From Flammeovirgaceae bacterium UBA1842 (lineage in GTDB: Bacteria > Bacteroidota > Bacteroidia > Cytophagales > Cyclobacteriaceae): a stretch of DNA of 64,000 nucleotides. The position numbers were made by a program, and so were the translations under genes. The notes beneath the pieces are model-generated. The model saw only the letters and a program-made list of their open reading frames with translations, made no database searches and was not told the DNA's origin. The stretch lies in the NCBI GenBank assembly GCA_002338655.1, contig DDIU01000021.1, forward strand, positions 1 through 64,000, written 5' to 3'. Below, one piece after another: positions 1 to 9,800 of the stretch (its first letter is position 1; each line of letters opens with the position of its first letter).

Positions 1-1171
1 TCGTGACCACTACATCATCACTTACAGCTCCACATGCCCCACCAGGAACATCAGAAGTTAATCTCAATGTGACAGAACCGTTGGCGATATCTGTAGCACC
101 AGGGGTAAATGTGGTGGATGTAGACCAGGTAGTACCTCCATCAAAAGTGCCATCCGAACCCCCTGTAATGGCACTCCACGTGCCATCAGAGGCTCCGCCC
201 GAAATAGAAGAAGGAACCTTAATATTATAGGATACCCCTTCGCAAATTTCCGTGTCCCCACCTGCCGCTACAACTGCTGCTTCCGTAACCGTAACCATTT
301 GCGAATCTGTACATGGCGTAAAACTTACAAAATCATTGGTCACCCCCCAGTTAAATGTATTATTCCTTCCAGCTGGAACAAATCCAATCGTACCTGTAGC
401 GTTTTCAATTCCTTGTAATGTCTGGTCATAAGCAACAGATGAAATTGTTGTAGAATGAATTTCAATTACATTGGTGGTTTCAAAAAGTTTAACTTGAGTA
501 GTAATAGGATCCCCTCCCGAACCGCCATTATACCTAGCAATATTTTCGTAGCTAACAATGAGTATTCTATTGGGTGCGACCCCAGTAACTTTGTACTGAA
601 TTCTGTAACCGCCACCACTATTTGATGGATCAAGATCTGCTCTAGCTAAAGCTATAAAGTTATCAGGGTCACCAGTGTCTGTTATACTTCTGCTTGTGAA
701 ACCTCCAAACTCAGAATAGGAGGTGAAGCCTATATTCCCATTAGAAGAAGCATAAAAGTTAGTATAATTATTTCCAAAAAAATTAAATGTAAAGCCAATT
801 GGAGTGGCAGCACTCACTAAATCATCAAACCCTTCCAGATCTGAGCCACCTGAGTTAAATCTAGTCCAACCCCCTCCTCCAACAAAACTGTAAGTGCCTG
901 TTTGGTCTATTGTATAAAAATCTGGATTAGTATAACTAATAGTATGAGTACCTGGACCTGCCGCTGCCGGATCAAAAGTATTTCCTGTAATGCCCGAACC
1001 CGAGAAAGTACCTCCTGATTCGTTTTCACTTAGTGTAACTGGAGAATCCGTTGTACAATAATTGGGATTAAGTCCAGTAAAGCCACATTGAGCCACAGAA
1101 ATAATGGAAGTAAGTAATGAAAAAACGAGTATACAACCCGTTAAAATTAATTTAAACTTCAATCCATTCAT
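1..1171 (-). CDS. Secreted surface protein with Ig-like repeat, N-terminal part (runs off the window)
   Basis: An uninterrupted minus-strand frame of 390 codons starts at ATG 1171 and leaves the window at base 1, so the C-terminus is missing. The first ~27 residues form a signal peptide (hydrophobic run ending SVAQ, then CGF). Residues ~60-290 contain a beta-rich globular domain with many Gly/Asn/Thr. From about residue 300 an Ig-like module begins (ICEG, SDGTWS, GGTFDG-like turns, then TFTPGATDIANGSVTLRLTS) of the kind repeated many times in large Bacteroidota adhesins carrying T9SS or gliding C-terminal domains. Export by T9SS is an inference because the C-terminal signal is not in view. 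It lies 88 bp downstream of a lipoprotein gene on the same strand with no terminator visible, so it may belong to that operon. Confidence 0.72.
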   Translation of the reverse strand, partial: MNGLKFKLILTGCILVFSLLTSIISVAQCGFTGLNPNYCTTDSPVTLSENESGGTFSGSGITGNTFDPAAAGPGTHTISYTNPDFYTIDQTGTYSFVGGGGWTRFNSGGSDLEGFDDLVSAATPIGFTFNFFGNNYTNFYASSNGNIGFTSYSEFGGFTSRSITDTGDPDNFIALARADLDPSNSGGGYRIQYKVTGVAPNRILIVSYENIARYNGGSGGDPITTQVKLFETTNVIEIHSTTISSVAYDQTLQGIENATGTIGFVPAGRNNTFNWGVTNDFVSFTPCTDSQMVTVTEAAVVAAGGDTEICEGVSYNIKVPSSISGGASDGTWSAITGGSDGTFDGGTTWSTSTTFTPGATDIANGSVTLRLTSDVPGGACGAVSDDVVVT

Positions 1172-1259
1172 TAAATTATAATATGTAGAGCTTCGAATCA
1201 AATATTGTAAGTTATTATGAATAAATATTAATCAATAAAAGTAACCAATTTAATGATAA

Positions 1260-2492
1260 TCACGGTATTAACAGTCCTTTTGAGTTAGTTTTAATCAGAC
1301 TCATTTTTGTTTGACTCTCCAATTCGATGGTACCCACCATCACAATCGAACCATCATCAAGTTGAATTACTTTTGAGGCTTTGTCATTGTCAATTCCTCC
1401 GAATCTCCTTTTCCAATCATTACCTGAGGATGTTCTGGCTAAAAAGATATCCCCTTTTCCTCCTTCTTCAATTATTCCTAATACCAAAAAACCGCCCGTT
1501 ATCGACTCAATAATAGAAGTACCGGTTACGTTTCCATCTGCATTTAAAGTGGTTGCACTTAAAAAATCATTGTTACTCCTGATCCTAGCCATAAATATAT
1601 CATTCCCATCCGAACCATTTGTGGTACCAATCATTACATATCCACCATTTGAAGTGCGGGACATTTGACTAGCCATTTCGTTATTTAGTGTACCATACAG
1701 TTGTAAAGGAATGGAAGACGTTGCAGAGCCCTGGGCATCAGTTGGGAACAAAAACATGTTGAAACCCGCTTGCTGCGGATTAGAGCTTGGCCTGTTGGAG
1801 GTGCCGAAGAAAAGAAAAGTACCATCAGGTTTCTCAACAATCTGTTGACCGTAATCGTCTCCAGGAAAACCATATATTTGAGTCCATTCATTATCAGGAA
1901 CAGGCACCAAATTGGAGTTTACTTTTACCGAATAAATATCATGTAAATCAGATGTGGAGTTGTACCCAGGTTTAAGGATATCAACATTAGTAGTACTACC
2001 CACAATAACAATATCCCCAGCATCTGTAATCATTAAGCTGTTGATTTGCTCATTGGTGTTGGGTGTTCCATATACAGCGCTATCGATCTTATTACCAGAA
2101 GGGTCTATTCTATAAATCATTGCATCAGTGAAGGCACCATTTGCTTCTTTTATTGTCGCCCCAATTACTATGTTTTCAGAAGCGTCTATGGCAAAGTCAC
2201 TAGCAACATCGTCCTCAGGTCCTCCAAATGTATTGGACCATATTTCATTCCCTAAGACATCAGTTCTAACCAAAAATATTTGCTTGTTATTTCCGTTGGC
2301 AGTACTGTTTCCCAATAAAATAAATCCACCGTCTGCCAGTACTTCTACATCTATCCCTTCTTGTGACCCCTGCTCTCCGTAATATTTAATGAAATACTCC
2401 TCAAACCTTGGCTCTACGTTACTTTCAGTGTCACAACCTTGGGTAAGAACAGCCAACAATGCAAGTATTAAATATTTAATTCTCATTTGCAT
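1260..2492 (-). CDS. Lipoprotein with repeated beta-propeller-like motifs
   Basis: A 410-aa exported protein. The N-terminus has a short hydrophobic segment ending LTQGC; Cys20 is the probable lipidated residue, although Thr at -3 and Gln at -2 make the lipobox atypical. The mature chain repeats a ~50-60 residue pattern (DGGFILLGNS, ENIVIGAT, GGYVMIGTTNG, GGFLVLGI, DGSIVMVGT, each followed by a FLVRTD or FMARI strand and sometimes NEIW), typical of Bacteroidota delta-60-like or SBBP-like propellers. No T9SS C-terminal domain is visible. The stop codon of the upstream barrel gene is directly followed by this ATG, implying coupled translation. An alternative start two codons later (MRIKY) is possible. 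The function is unknown; a surface or periplasmic binding platform is inferred. Confidence 0.7.
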   Translation of the reverse strand: MQMRIKYLILALLAVLTQGCDTESNVEPRFEEYFIKYYGEQGSQEGIDVEVLADGGFILLGNSTANGNNKQIFLVRTDVLGNEIWSNTFGGPEDDVASDFAIDASENIVIGATIKEANGAFTDAMIYRIDPSGNKIDSAVYGTPNTNEQINSLMITDAGDIVIVGSTTNVDILKPGYNSTSDLHDIYSVKVNSNLVPVPDNEWTQIYGFPGDDYGQQIVEKPDGTFLFFGTSNRPSSNPQQAGFNMFLFPTDAQGSATSSIPLQLYGTLNNEMASQMSRTSNGGYVMIGTTNGSDGNDIFMARIRSNNDFLSATTLNADGNVTGTSIIESITGGFLVLGIIEEGGKGDIFLARTSSGNDWKRRFGGIDNDKASKVIQLDDGSIVMVGTIELESQTKMSLIKTNSKGLLIP

Positions 2493-3560
2493 TTATTTAA
2501 ACAATCTTTTAAAAAAACCTCCCTTACTAGTAATTTTTCGTGGCTTATAGATGGGATGAACATAACCAATCGAGATTGCAATCGAGTTCATTTTTTTGAA
2601 GTCATCTACATAGGCGTACTTATAGAGTAAAGAAGAACTAGAATATTGTTTATTTTCATCTACTATATTCGTCAAACCCAAATAATATCTTGCATCGAAA
2701 AACAGGTAGTCATACCCTATTCGATAATTGAAGCCCATGCCAAATACACCATATCTATTTAAGGAGGTCCTTAATTCATTAAGTGGTTCCTGAGGTCCAG
2801 TAACTGCAAATTCCTGACCTGTTTGGGAACGATCCTGAAGGGTAGCATCTGCACTGGCATTTATTAAATACTGATAGGAAAGTCCTGTATATACAAATGG
2901 ATAAAGTTTGTCAAAAGATATTCTGTATTTTAAAAATAGAGGGATGTCAATCAATGATTGTTTCTCAATTAAAATTTGCTGATCACCTCCAAATAATACG
3001 TTGGTGTATTCATACTTTTTAGAAATGAAATTAATTTCCAATCCAATACTAAAATGGTCACTGAAATTTAACTCACTACCGGCACCCACATTAAACCCAA
3101 TTCCTGATTTGTAATTTTCTTTAGTACTGCTGGTGTTATCAACACCGTAATTCCCAATCACAGAAGCATTTGAAGAGTTAGCTCCCACTTTGGCATAAAA
3201 AACGAATATAGGGGTTGTTTTGAATTTCTCATTTAAATATACAACATCTACGGGGTCCCTCTCCGGATCAAGTTTATATTCCGGATCAAGCTTTAAAAGT
3301 TTTAAATAACTATCCTCTGCGCTAATCGGATCATCTATTAGTAAATATGTTCTTGTGAGAAGCAGATAAGATTCTATTTTTTGTGTCCGATTAAATCCAT
3401 TGTCCAAACAAGGTTTTAATATTGATGGTATAGAATAAAGATGACCAGCATCAAAATTTTGTCTTGCTTGCTCCAAGGATTCAGCACATGAAGGCCTTTG
3501 GGCAAAAGTAGAACATAATGTTCCCAACAATAAAGCAACTATGAGACAAAATCTAATCAT
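2493..3560 (-). CDS. Outer-membrane beta-barrel protein with N-terminal TPR-like segment
   Basis: A 355-aa protein with a clear signal peptide (residues 1-20, ending STFAQ). Residues ~22-105 are helical and TPR-like (SCAESLEQARQNFDAGH, then a DPEY tract), a mode common in proteins downstream of Bacteroidota sensors. From ~residue 120 onward alternating aromatic/glycine strands (FYAKVGANSS, GIGFNVGAGSEL, YPFVYTGLSYQYL, GMGFNYRIGYDYLFFDARYYLGLTNI, SIGYVHPIY) match the OMP_b-brl families. It starts 5 bp after the STAND NTPase stop codon and touches the lipoprotein gene, so the three are almost certainly one transcript. It probably forms a small barrel in the outer membrane; the partner assignment is inferred from the operon. 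Confidence 0.75.
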   Translation of the reverse strand: MIRFCLIVALLLGTLCSTFAQRPSCAESLEQARQNFDAGHLYSIPSILKPCLDNGFNRTQKIESYLLLTRTYLLIDDPISAEDSYLKLLKLDPEYKLDPERDPVDVVYLNEKFKTTPIFVFYAKVGANSSNASVIGNYGVDNTSSTKENYKSGIGFNVGAGSELNFSDHFSIGLEINFISKKYEYTNVLFGGDQQILIEKQSLIDIPLFLKYRISFDKLYPFVYTGLSYQYLINASADATLQDRSQTGQEFAVTGPQEPLNELRTSLNRYGVFGMGFNYRIGYDYLFFDARYYLGLTNIVDENKQYSSSSLLYKYAYVDDFKKMNSIAISIGYVHPIYKPRKITSKGGFFKRLFK

Positions 3561-3565
3561 AAGTC

Positions 3566-6500
3566 TTAATAGTCGTTTAATAGTAAGTTAATACAGGTAT
3601 TTCTATATGGAATATCATTGCCAACATAGGTCTTCCATTCATCTTCAGTCAAATTCCTCTTCATCTCTTTGCACATATCCTGAGCAATCATACCAGGTTC
3701 AGTGGGCCAAATTCTAATATCACCATCAGCACAGGCTGATATAATATATTTTGAGTCTGAGGTAAATTTTATATCCCATACATAAGCATCATTATCTGTC
3801 ATTCTAATTGGTAATTCATCTAATTCTGATACTACCCACATTTCAATGGTTTTATCAAAACTACCCGCTGCAATTAATTTCCCATTGGGGCTGAAAGACA
3901 CGGAGCTTATTCTTCCCTTTTGTCCCGTAAGCTCTTTAATAATGCTTTGGGTGCTTAATTCAAAAATCTTCACTATTCCCTTTTCATCCCCAGTAAGAAT
4001 CCATTTGCCATCTGGGCTAAATGCAACAGCATGTATTGGGTTGCCAGGGTCATCATATAACAATTTTTCTTTTTGGGTCTTTAGATTGTACAATAGTAAC
4101 TTCCCATCAATACTGCCCCCCACCACTAAATCTCCGGTTAAATCAATATCAATAGTTTTTATTTCGGATGAAGTAGTCAAAATTTTAGTACTACTCAAAT
4201 TAGTGGCATCACTTTGTCTTAATGTCAAATCACTCCCTGCTGATATAAATGTATTGGATGAAGGCAAGAATTTTAAATCATTGACATAGCCTTTATGTCC
4301 AGTAATTTTATTGGTGATGCCCGTAGTCATATTATATACCTGAATAAATGATGAATCACTGGCATTAATTAAATATTTATCATCATTACTTATCTCCAAT
4401 ACCCTATTTGGGAATTTATTATTAAAAAGTGTAGTATGATCGCTGAAATTTGACATAGAAGATCTAACCACATTTCCTTGAGTACCTGTCGAATAAAATT
4501 CAGTACCACTACTGTTGAATACTATTGATCTTACTGAATTACGATGAAGTCCTTTAATCGTATTGAAATCCTTGCCTTTAATGTACGCCATAGCTGAATG
4601 CAAACCATTATATATATAAGGATCGTATTTTCTTCCATCAAACTCCACATAAAACGAATTGGCCTGTTGAGCTAAAAGTCCCTTGAGGTCGCTATCTTCA
4701 ATTGCCAATGATTTAACGGCCATAGACTGAGCTACAGACTGATAAAGTAGTTTTTGAGCCTGACTATAGTTTCTTTCAGCCCGGTTGTATTCATTATTTG
4801 CTTTTACAAGAGCCTCTTGTGCCAAGTTTTTCTGCTGCGTAGCAATATCGGTTTGTTCATTGGCAATTTGCGATTGTCTTTCAGCAATCAACCTTTGTTC
4901 TTTGGCATCTTCAAGGGCTTCCCTCATTTTACTTTCAGATTCTTCTGCACGTAGTCTCTGCTCATCTGCCCTTTGTGTTTCTTTACGTGCTATATCACGC
5001 TGCTCCTCAGCCAAACCTTTTTGTTTTTGGGCCTCTAAATTTTCCAAAATTGCTATTTCCTTCTGCTTATTCGCCTCTATACTCTGCGTGATGGCGTAAA
5101 CGAAGAAAAGAATACTAATTACTGCTGCGACACCCAGTACTACGGCTACAACCTTTGTTCTTTTGAGCAGACGCTTTTGAAGCATCTCCTGATTTTTCTG
5201 CTCAGCCTCATAAGTTATCCTACTAGTATCAAGAAAAACTATAGCTCTTTCAAACGCTTCATCGTATCGCCTTGCCCAAGCCCTAGTTGGTTTTTGTTTT
5301 TTCTGCCAGTTGAGCGCTAGTTGCAAATCCGGTGGCCTCCAAAGGCCTGTCCTACCGATTTGATACATTGCAGCTGCCTCGGACAGTCTTTTGTACATTT
5401 GTGCTGATTCGTGCTCCTCATCTACCCAGGCTTTGAGCCTAGTCCAGATTCGCATCAAACTCTCATGGGAAATTTCAATGATAGAATCTGCATTTAATTC
5501 CACTCCAACAGGGGGCATCAGAAATGATCTCCCAGAGGCCCTAAATTTTTCTACTACTGAAATCACCTCATCATCAGTAGCCTCTGCCAATTCTGAAACT
5601 ATGCCAAGCCTAACAGGTCTTCGCATTCCAAAATTATTGGTGTTTTTTTCTGCTAAAGATTTGAAAAGAATTTCGGCTATCTCTTTTTCACGTGGGTTTA
5701 GTTCGTCATACGTTTCATTGGCATGCTGAGAAAGTGCTTCAGCTATTTTTCCAACTGCATTGTAGTGACCTATATCAATAGGTTCATCTTCCTCCCTGTT
5801 TTTTAGCCAATAGTCCCAAGTACGCATAAGTGCGTGCTGAAGGATGGGTAGTTGATCTTGATTGTCACCAATTTCATTTAACAGACGTTTTAGAAGTCTT
5901 TTAGATATTGTCCCTCCACCTACAGATACTGGCCCTTCAATCGCTATACGTTTTTGTTCGCGGGTCATTTGAGGAACGAGGTAGTTACTCTCGTTAATCA
6001 TTTGCGTTAGACCGGGAAATTTTGCGCATTCACCGACATAATCGGATCGCATAGTAATGGCAATATAAATAGGTGCATCTCCAGATTGACATGCATCTAG
6101 CAAAAGGTTTACAAAAAGCCTAGCCTCTTCAGCCCCGTCATTACTTCTATCACCATATCTAAATAGTTCTTCAAACTGGTCAATAAATATTAAGGTATTT
6201 TGGCCTGTTTGCCTGTACAGCTTAGTTAAAGCTTCAACAAGCCCTTGCGAATTACTTCTTAATACAGAGGATAAAACCCTTCTTCTTACCAAGGATTCTT
6301 CGGAATTGAAGTTTGTTATTCCTTCACTAAACAATATGGATTTCGCCAGATTATTAATGGGCGATGTACCTGGCCTTGTAGTAACGATATTCCAATTTGG
6401 GCCAGCTTCAGTCATAAATCCACCGTAAACAACAGGAATCAAACCACAATATATCAGTGAGGACTTACCACTCCCAGAATAGCCCATAAGGGTCACAAAT

Positions 6501-6685
6501 CGATTTTTGGCGAGTTTGACCAACACCTCATCAACTTGGCTCTCCCTACCAAAAAACAAATGACTTTCATCAATACTGAAAGGCCGCAGACCTGGAAATG
6601 GATTTTTCAGCAAGGTGTTCCCATGAACATTGAATTCCTCCTGTTCCAGCTCCTGCTCACGCATATGAAGATCATAATTTAACAT
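3566..6685 (-). CDS. Membrane-anchored STAND-family NTPase (nSTAND1) with WD40 propeller
   Basis: A 1039-aa multidomain protein. Residues ~29-50 carry the family signature (NPFPGLRPF, then HLFFGRE), followed by Walker A GYSGSGKSS at 68-76, Walker B TLIFIDQFEEL at 164-174, the TMRSDY motif near 211-216 and IEISHESL near 403-410. A single transmembrane helix lies at ~511-533, preceded by KRLLKRTK, so by the positive-inside rule the ATPase is cytoplasmic and the rest periplasmic. Residues ~534-655 form a long charged coiled coil of EQR/AEE-type repeats. From ~700 to 1000 there are WD40 blades (HRNSVRSIVF, GHKGYVNDLKFLPSS, IHAVAFSPDGKWILTGDEKG, KGRISSVSFSPNGKLIAAGSFDKTIEMW). STAND proteins are ligand-gated switches. 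The following genes encode an outer-membrane barrel and a lipoprotein, suggesting an envelope-spanning sensor. Ligand and output are unknown. Confidence 0.85.
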   Translation of the reverse strand: MLNYDLHMREQELEQEEFNVHGNTLLKNPFPGLRPFSIDESHLFFGRESQVDEVLVKLAKNRFVTLMGYSGSGKSSLIYCGLIPVVYGGFMTEAGPNWNIVTTRPGTSPINNLAKSILFSEGITNFNSEESLVRRRVLSSVLRSNSQGLVEALTKLYRQTGQNTLIFIDQFEELFRYGDRSNDGAEEARLFVNLLLDACQSGDAPIYIAITMRSDYVGECAKFPGLTQMINESNYLVPQMTREQKRIAIEGPVSVGGGTISKRLLKRLLNEIGDNQDQLPILQHALMRTWDYWLKNREEDEPIDIGHYNAVGKIAEALSQHANETYDELNPREKEIAEILFKSLAEKNTNNFGMRRPVRLGIVSELAEATDDEVISVVEKFRASGRSFLMPPVGVELNADSIIEISHESLMRIWTRLKAWVDEEHESAQMYKRLSEAAAMYQIGRTGLWRPPDLQLALNWQKKQKPTRAWARRYDEAFERAIVFLDTSRITYEAEQKNQEMLQKRLLKRTKVVAVVLGVAAVISILFFVYAITQSIEANKQKEIAILENLEAQKQKGLAEEQRDIARKETQRADEQRLRAEESESKMREALEDAKEQRLIAERQSQIANEQTDIATQQKNLAQEALVKANNEYNRAERNYSQAQKLLYQSVAQSMAVKSLAIEDSDLKGLLAQQANSFYVEFDGRKYDPYIYNGLHSAMAYIKGKDFNTIKGLHRNSVRSIVFNSSGTEFYSTGTQGNVVRSSMSNFSDHTTLFNNKFPNRVLEISNDDKYLINASDSSFIQVYNMTTGITNKITGHKGYVNDLKFLPSSNTFISAGSDLTLRQSDATNLSSTKILTTSSEIKTIDIDLTGDLVVGGSIDGKLLLYNLKTQKEKLLYDDPGNPIHAVAFSPDGKWILTGDEKGIVKIFELSTQSIIKELTGQKGRISSVSFSPNGKLIAAGSFDKTIEMWVVSELDELPIRMTDNDAYVWDIKFTSDSKYIISACADGDIRIWPTEPGMIAQDMCKEMKRNLTEDEWKTYVGNDIPYRNTCINLLLNDY

Positions 6686-6773
6686 ACTAGGAAGACAACG
6701 TATAGTTTAAAAAATTCGGGAAAAGGAGTAAAAAATAATACTAAGCTACTTAAAATAAAGGCTTTACAGTCTA

Positions 6774-6795
6774 AAAAGCAAAAACTATTGCTTTT
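6774..6795 (-). terminator. Weak hairpin downstream of the transporter-HEAT-CNB gene
   Basis: An 8-bp inverted repeat, AAAAGCAA and TTGCTTTT, with a 6-nt loop sits 20 bp past the stop codon of the minus-strand gene at 6815-9976. Read on the minus strand the descending arm ends in a short T run. The stem is AT-rich, so it would be a weak terminator ahead of the STAND operon. Confidence 0.35.
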
Positions 6796-6814
6796 ATAAT
6801 TAAAAAGACAATAG

Positions 6815-9800
6815 CTATACATATTCAATTATTTCATGAGCCAGTTTAACATTATCAGCAAGTAGGTCATAAAATCCATCTTTCTTTATTTTCAGAACTA
6901 CTGAGTCGCTAAGGGCAATGATCAAATTTGATTTAAGATAATTCTCGGTACTTATCATTTCCCCAATGAACTCTCCCTCCTTGGTTTTCCCTTTAATTTC
7001 TCCATTTTCATAAAGATTGAATGATCCCTTATAAACAATATAGAAATGATCATTGTAATGATCATCGATAGAAAGTGTCTGACCTTCTTTTAAAAACTCT
7101 TCTTCTGTAATGTCAATTAAATCAGCCATTACCAATCCAATTATATTCTCAAAAACATCAATGCTTTTGAGAAACATAACTTTATCAAATCTCAAGGACC
7201 TAGCGTTGTCATCCTTATTGGCCTTTATCAAACCATCTAAATGCCTTTTTGACTGTAAATCGAGTCTTTCTACATTTTCCTCATAAGCAGATGGATCAAT
7301 TTGGTATAACGACCAGGCGGCCATCTCACGGATAAGTAAATCTGGATTGAAAAGATTCGCCACCAAGTCAAAATAAAACTCCCTTATTTTTAATAATCCA
7401 ATTTGGTGAAGAATGCATGATTTGGTCCATCTGTTCGTTTGTGAAAAGTCTCTATTCAATAAAAACTTTAGGGCCATTTTGTTATCAAGGCGCTCTCTCG
7501 GGTAAAAAATCTCTAATTTCTTTGCTTTCTCTACATGAGAAAGATCATCAAGAACCGGAATGATCCTTTGCTTCAAATCGTCTGATAAAAATACATCCAG
7601 TAGTTCGATCCCATAGGTAACCCCTTCACTGGTCTGACTCTCTATGTTTTCTTTTACAAGTTGAATAGACTGAGCATCGTACAACATCGAAAGAAGCATA
7701 TAAATATGATCTACATCAAAATCAATTTCCTCAAACAAGGCCTTTTTAATCTCCTTCCCGAAGTGATCGTCACTTACCTCTCCAATCGCTGAGAGATTCC
7801 AGGCTATATCCTCAATGTCCGATTCGATGGCATATTTTATCCTTGGAATCTGTGAAATACTTGCACGGAAACCGCAATTTCCAAGTGAAAACAAGATTTG
7901 TGATACCATCACTTTGTCAGGAAAATCCATTTTATTCCAGAGTAGCTCCTTGCTTTTATTACCACCAATTCTTCCGATTATTTGAACCACCTTAAGCATT
8001 GTCTGCGTATTTTGACCCGTTTTATAAAAAGCAGTATCCAATGTATTGAGGGCTTTACCCCCTACCACCGTAAGCGCATTAGCTGCTTGTACACTAAATA
8101 CAGGATCAGATAAATTTTCTATGAGCGACAATAGCACCTCATGATTATACTTCCTTTGAGCCGTTTTAATTGCGGCATACCTTACCTTTGGTTCGATATC
8201 ATTAAGCAATTCGATGAGCATTGATATATTTTCGTCATCATCTGAATTACCCAAAAGCTCAGCCGCATATTGCCGATCCTCCTCAATGTCTGATTTACTT
8301 AAACGTGAAACTCTCTGTTTACTGATATCACCTGATTGAAATAAGGATAATAGATCATTTCCACTTACTACCTGCTTACCCGACTCTGCGGTTTTACTAT
8401 TGGTACTAATCACATATCGTTCTGATACTGAAAGCCCTTTCAACTCATTCATTTTATTTTGGGCAAAATCACGAACTTGTGAAACACCATGCCCCATCAG
8501 CGTATTAATTGACGTTGGCAATGCTTGTGGCTCCACTTTTTCAAGTAGCTTAAATGAAAATATTGCTTTACCTGGCTTAGAATTAACCAAGTATTCCTCC
8601 AAACGTTTGACCAATTTTTGACCGAGTGTCAATGCTAATTCGGATTGGGATCTTTGCTGTTTTTCAAGTTTAATCTTGATGTTGTTTCTGTATTCAGCAT
8701 ACAACCTCTTTATAACAAAGAAATACCCCGCAATAAGTATCAGTAATGCGTATGAATAATGAATTAACTCAACAAATGATAAGTATGACAGCCCTAATAT
8801 AAGTGCACCTGCTATGAATCTTGAAGTTTCATTAACAACCCCTTCCACTTTTGTCTGTATATTAAACCGTATCTTATTGTCCAACGGCATAAAATACAAT
8901 TTGAATGTCGGGTTTTCGAGAGAGTCCCTCAAGGAGAAATTAAACAAACGTGTAAGGGCTACAAACAAGAAAAACCAAATGAATTTACTTCCAGCATCCA
9001 TTGTATAGCCAAATATTGTTCCTGATATAATGGAACCCAATGCAAAAAATATAAGTATGAAAGGCAAGATCATAAGTGAGACTTTAAGCCCATATTCACT
9101 TATCACTTTATCATTCACGAAGGTTTGTAGGATTAATCCAAGTATTAGAATTGAGCCATTAAAAATCGCTAAAAAGTTACGCAGTTCATTTTCACCTGGG
9201 TATTGCAATTTAACAACATCCTGAAATGAATATTGGATGAACGTAAATGTGACCATTGAAAACAACAGAAATACGGATAACAGCCGTACATACTTATTTT
9301 TAATCAATGCCCTCAACCTGGTATCAGTATCACCCTCGTCAGCCGTTGTTGAAATTTCTGCTTTTGATAAATCAAACCTTCTTGTGATTAAGAGAAGGAA
9401 GATAAAAGAAATTACAAGGCTAATACAACTGATCAATAGGTAGTCAGTTGTTTCTGGAATTAATGATTGCAAAAATGGAAAACTGAAAGAAGTAATAATG
9501 GCCGCCATTAGTTGACCGATATCTATTCCTCCAATTATCCTTTTAGATTGCCTGAGGTCAAATAATCGACCGAAGGTTCCCCAGAACCCCAATAAGCTCA
9601 CAGCTAATAATGGCCCTACTAGCGAGAACATGAGAAATATTATGTAGTCTTGAACGGATGGTTCTGCAAAGTTAAAAGCAGAGTATATAAGTGCTGTGAG
9701 AAGTAGGATGATAAAAAGGTTACCCAAGGCCAGTTTACCAAAGGATATTCGGCTCTGTAAGTAGGAAAATAAACCAGTGGTTACTATTCCCATCAATCCA

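Noticed and set aside
3..261. Short plus- and minus-strand frames at the left edge
   Set aside because: They lie across the continuous minus-strand surface-protein frame (1171 to 1), which has a signal peptide and Ig-like repeats and explains the region better.
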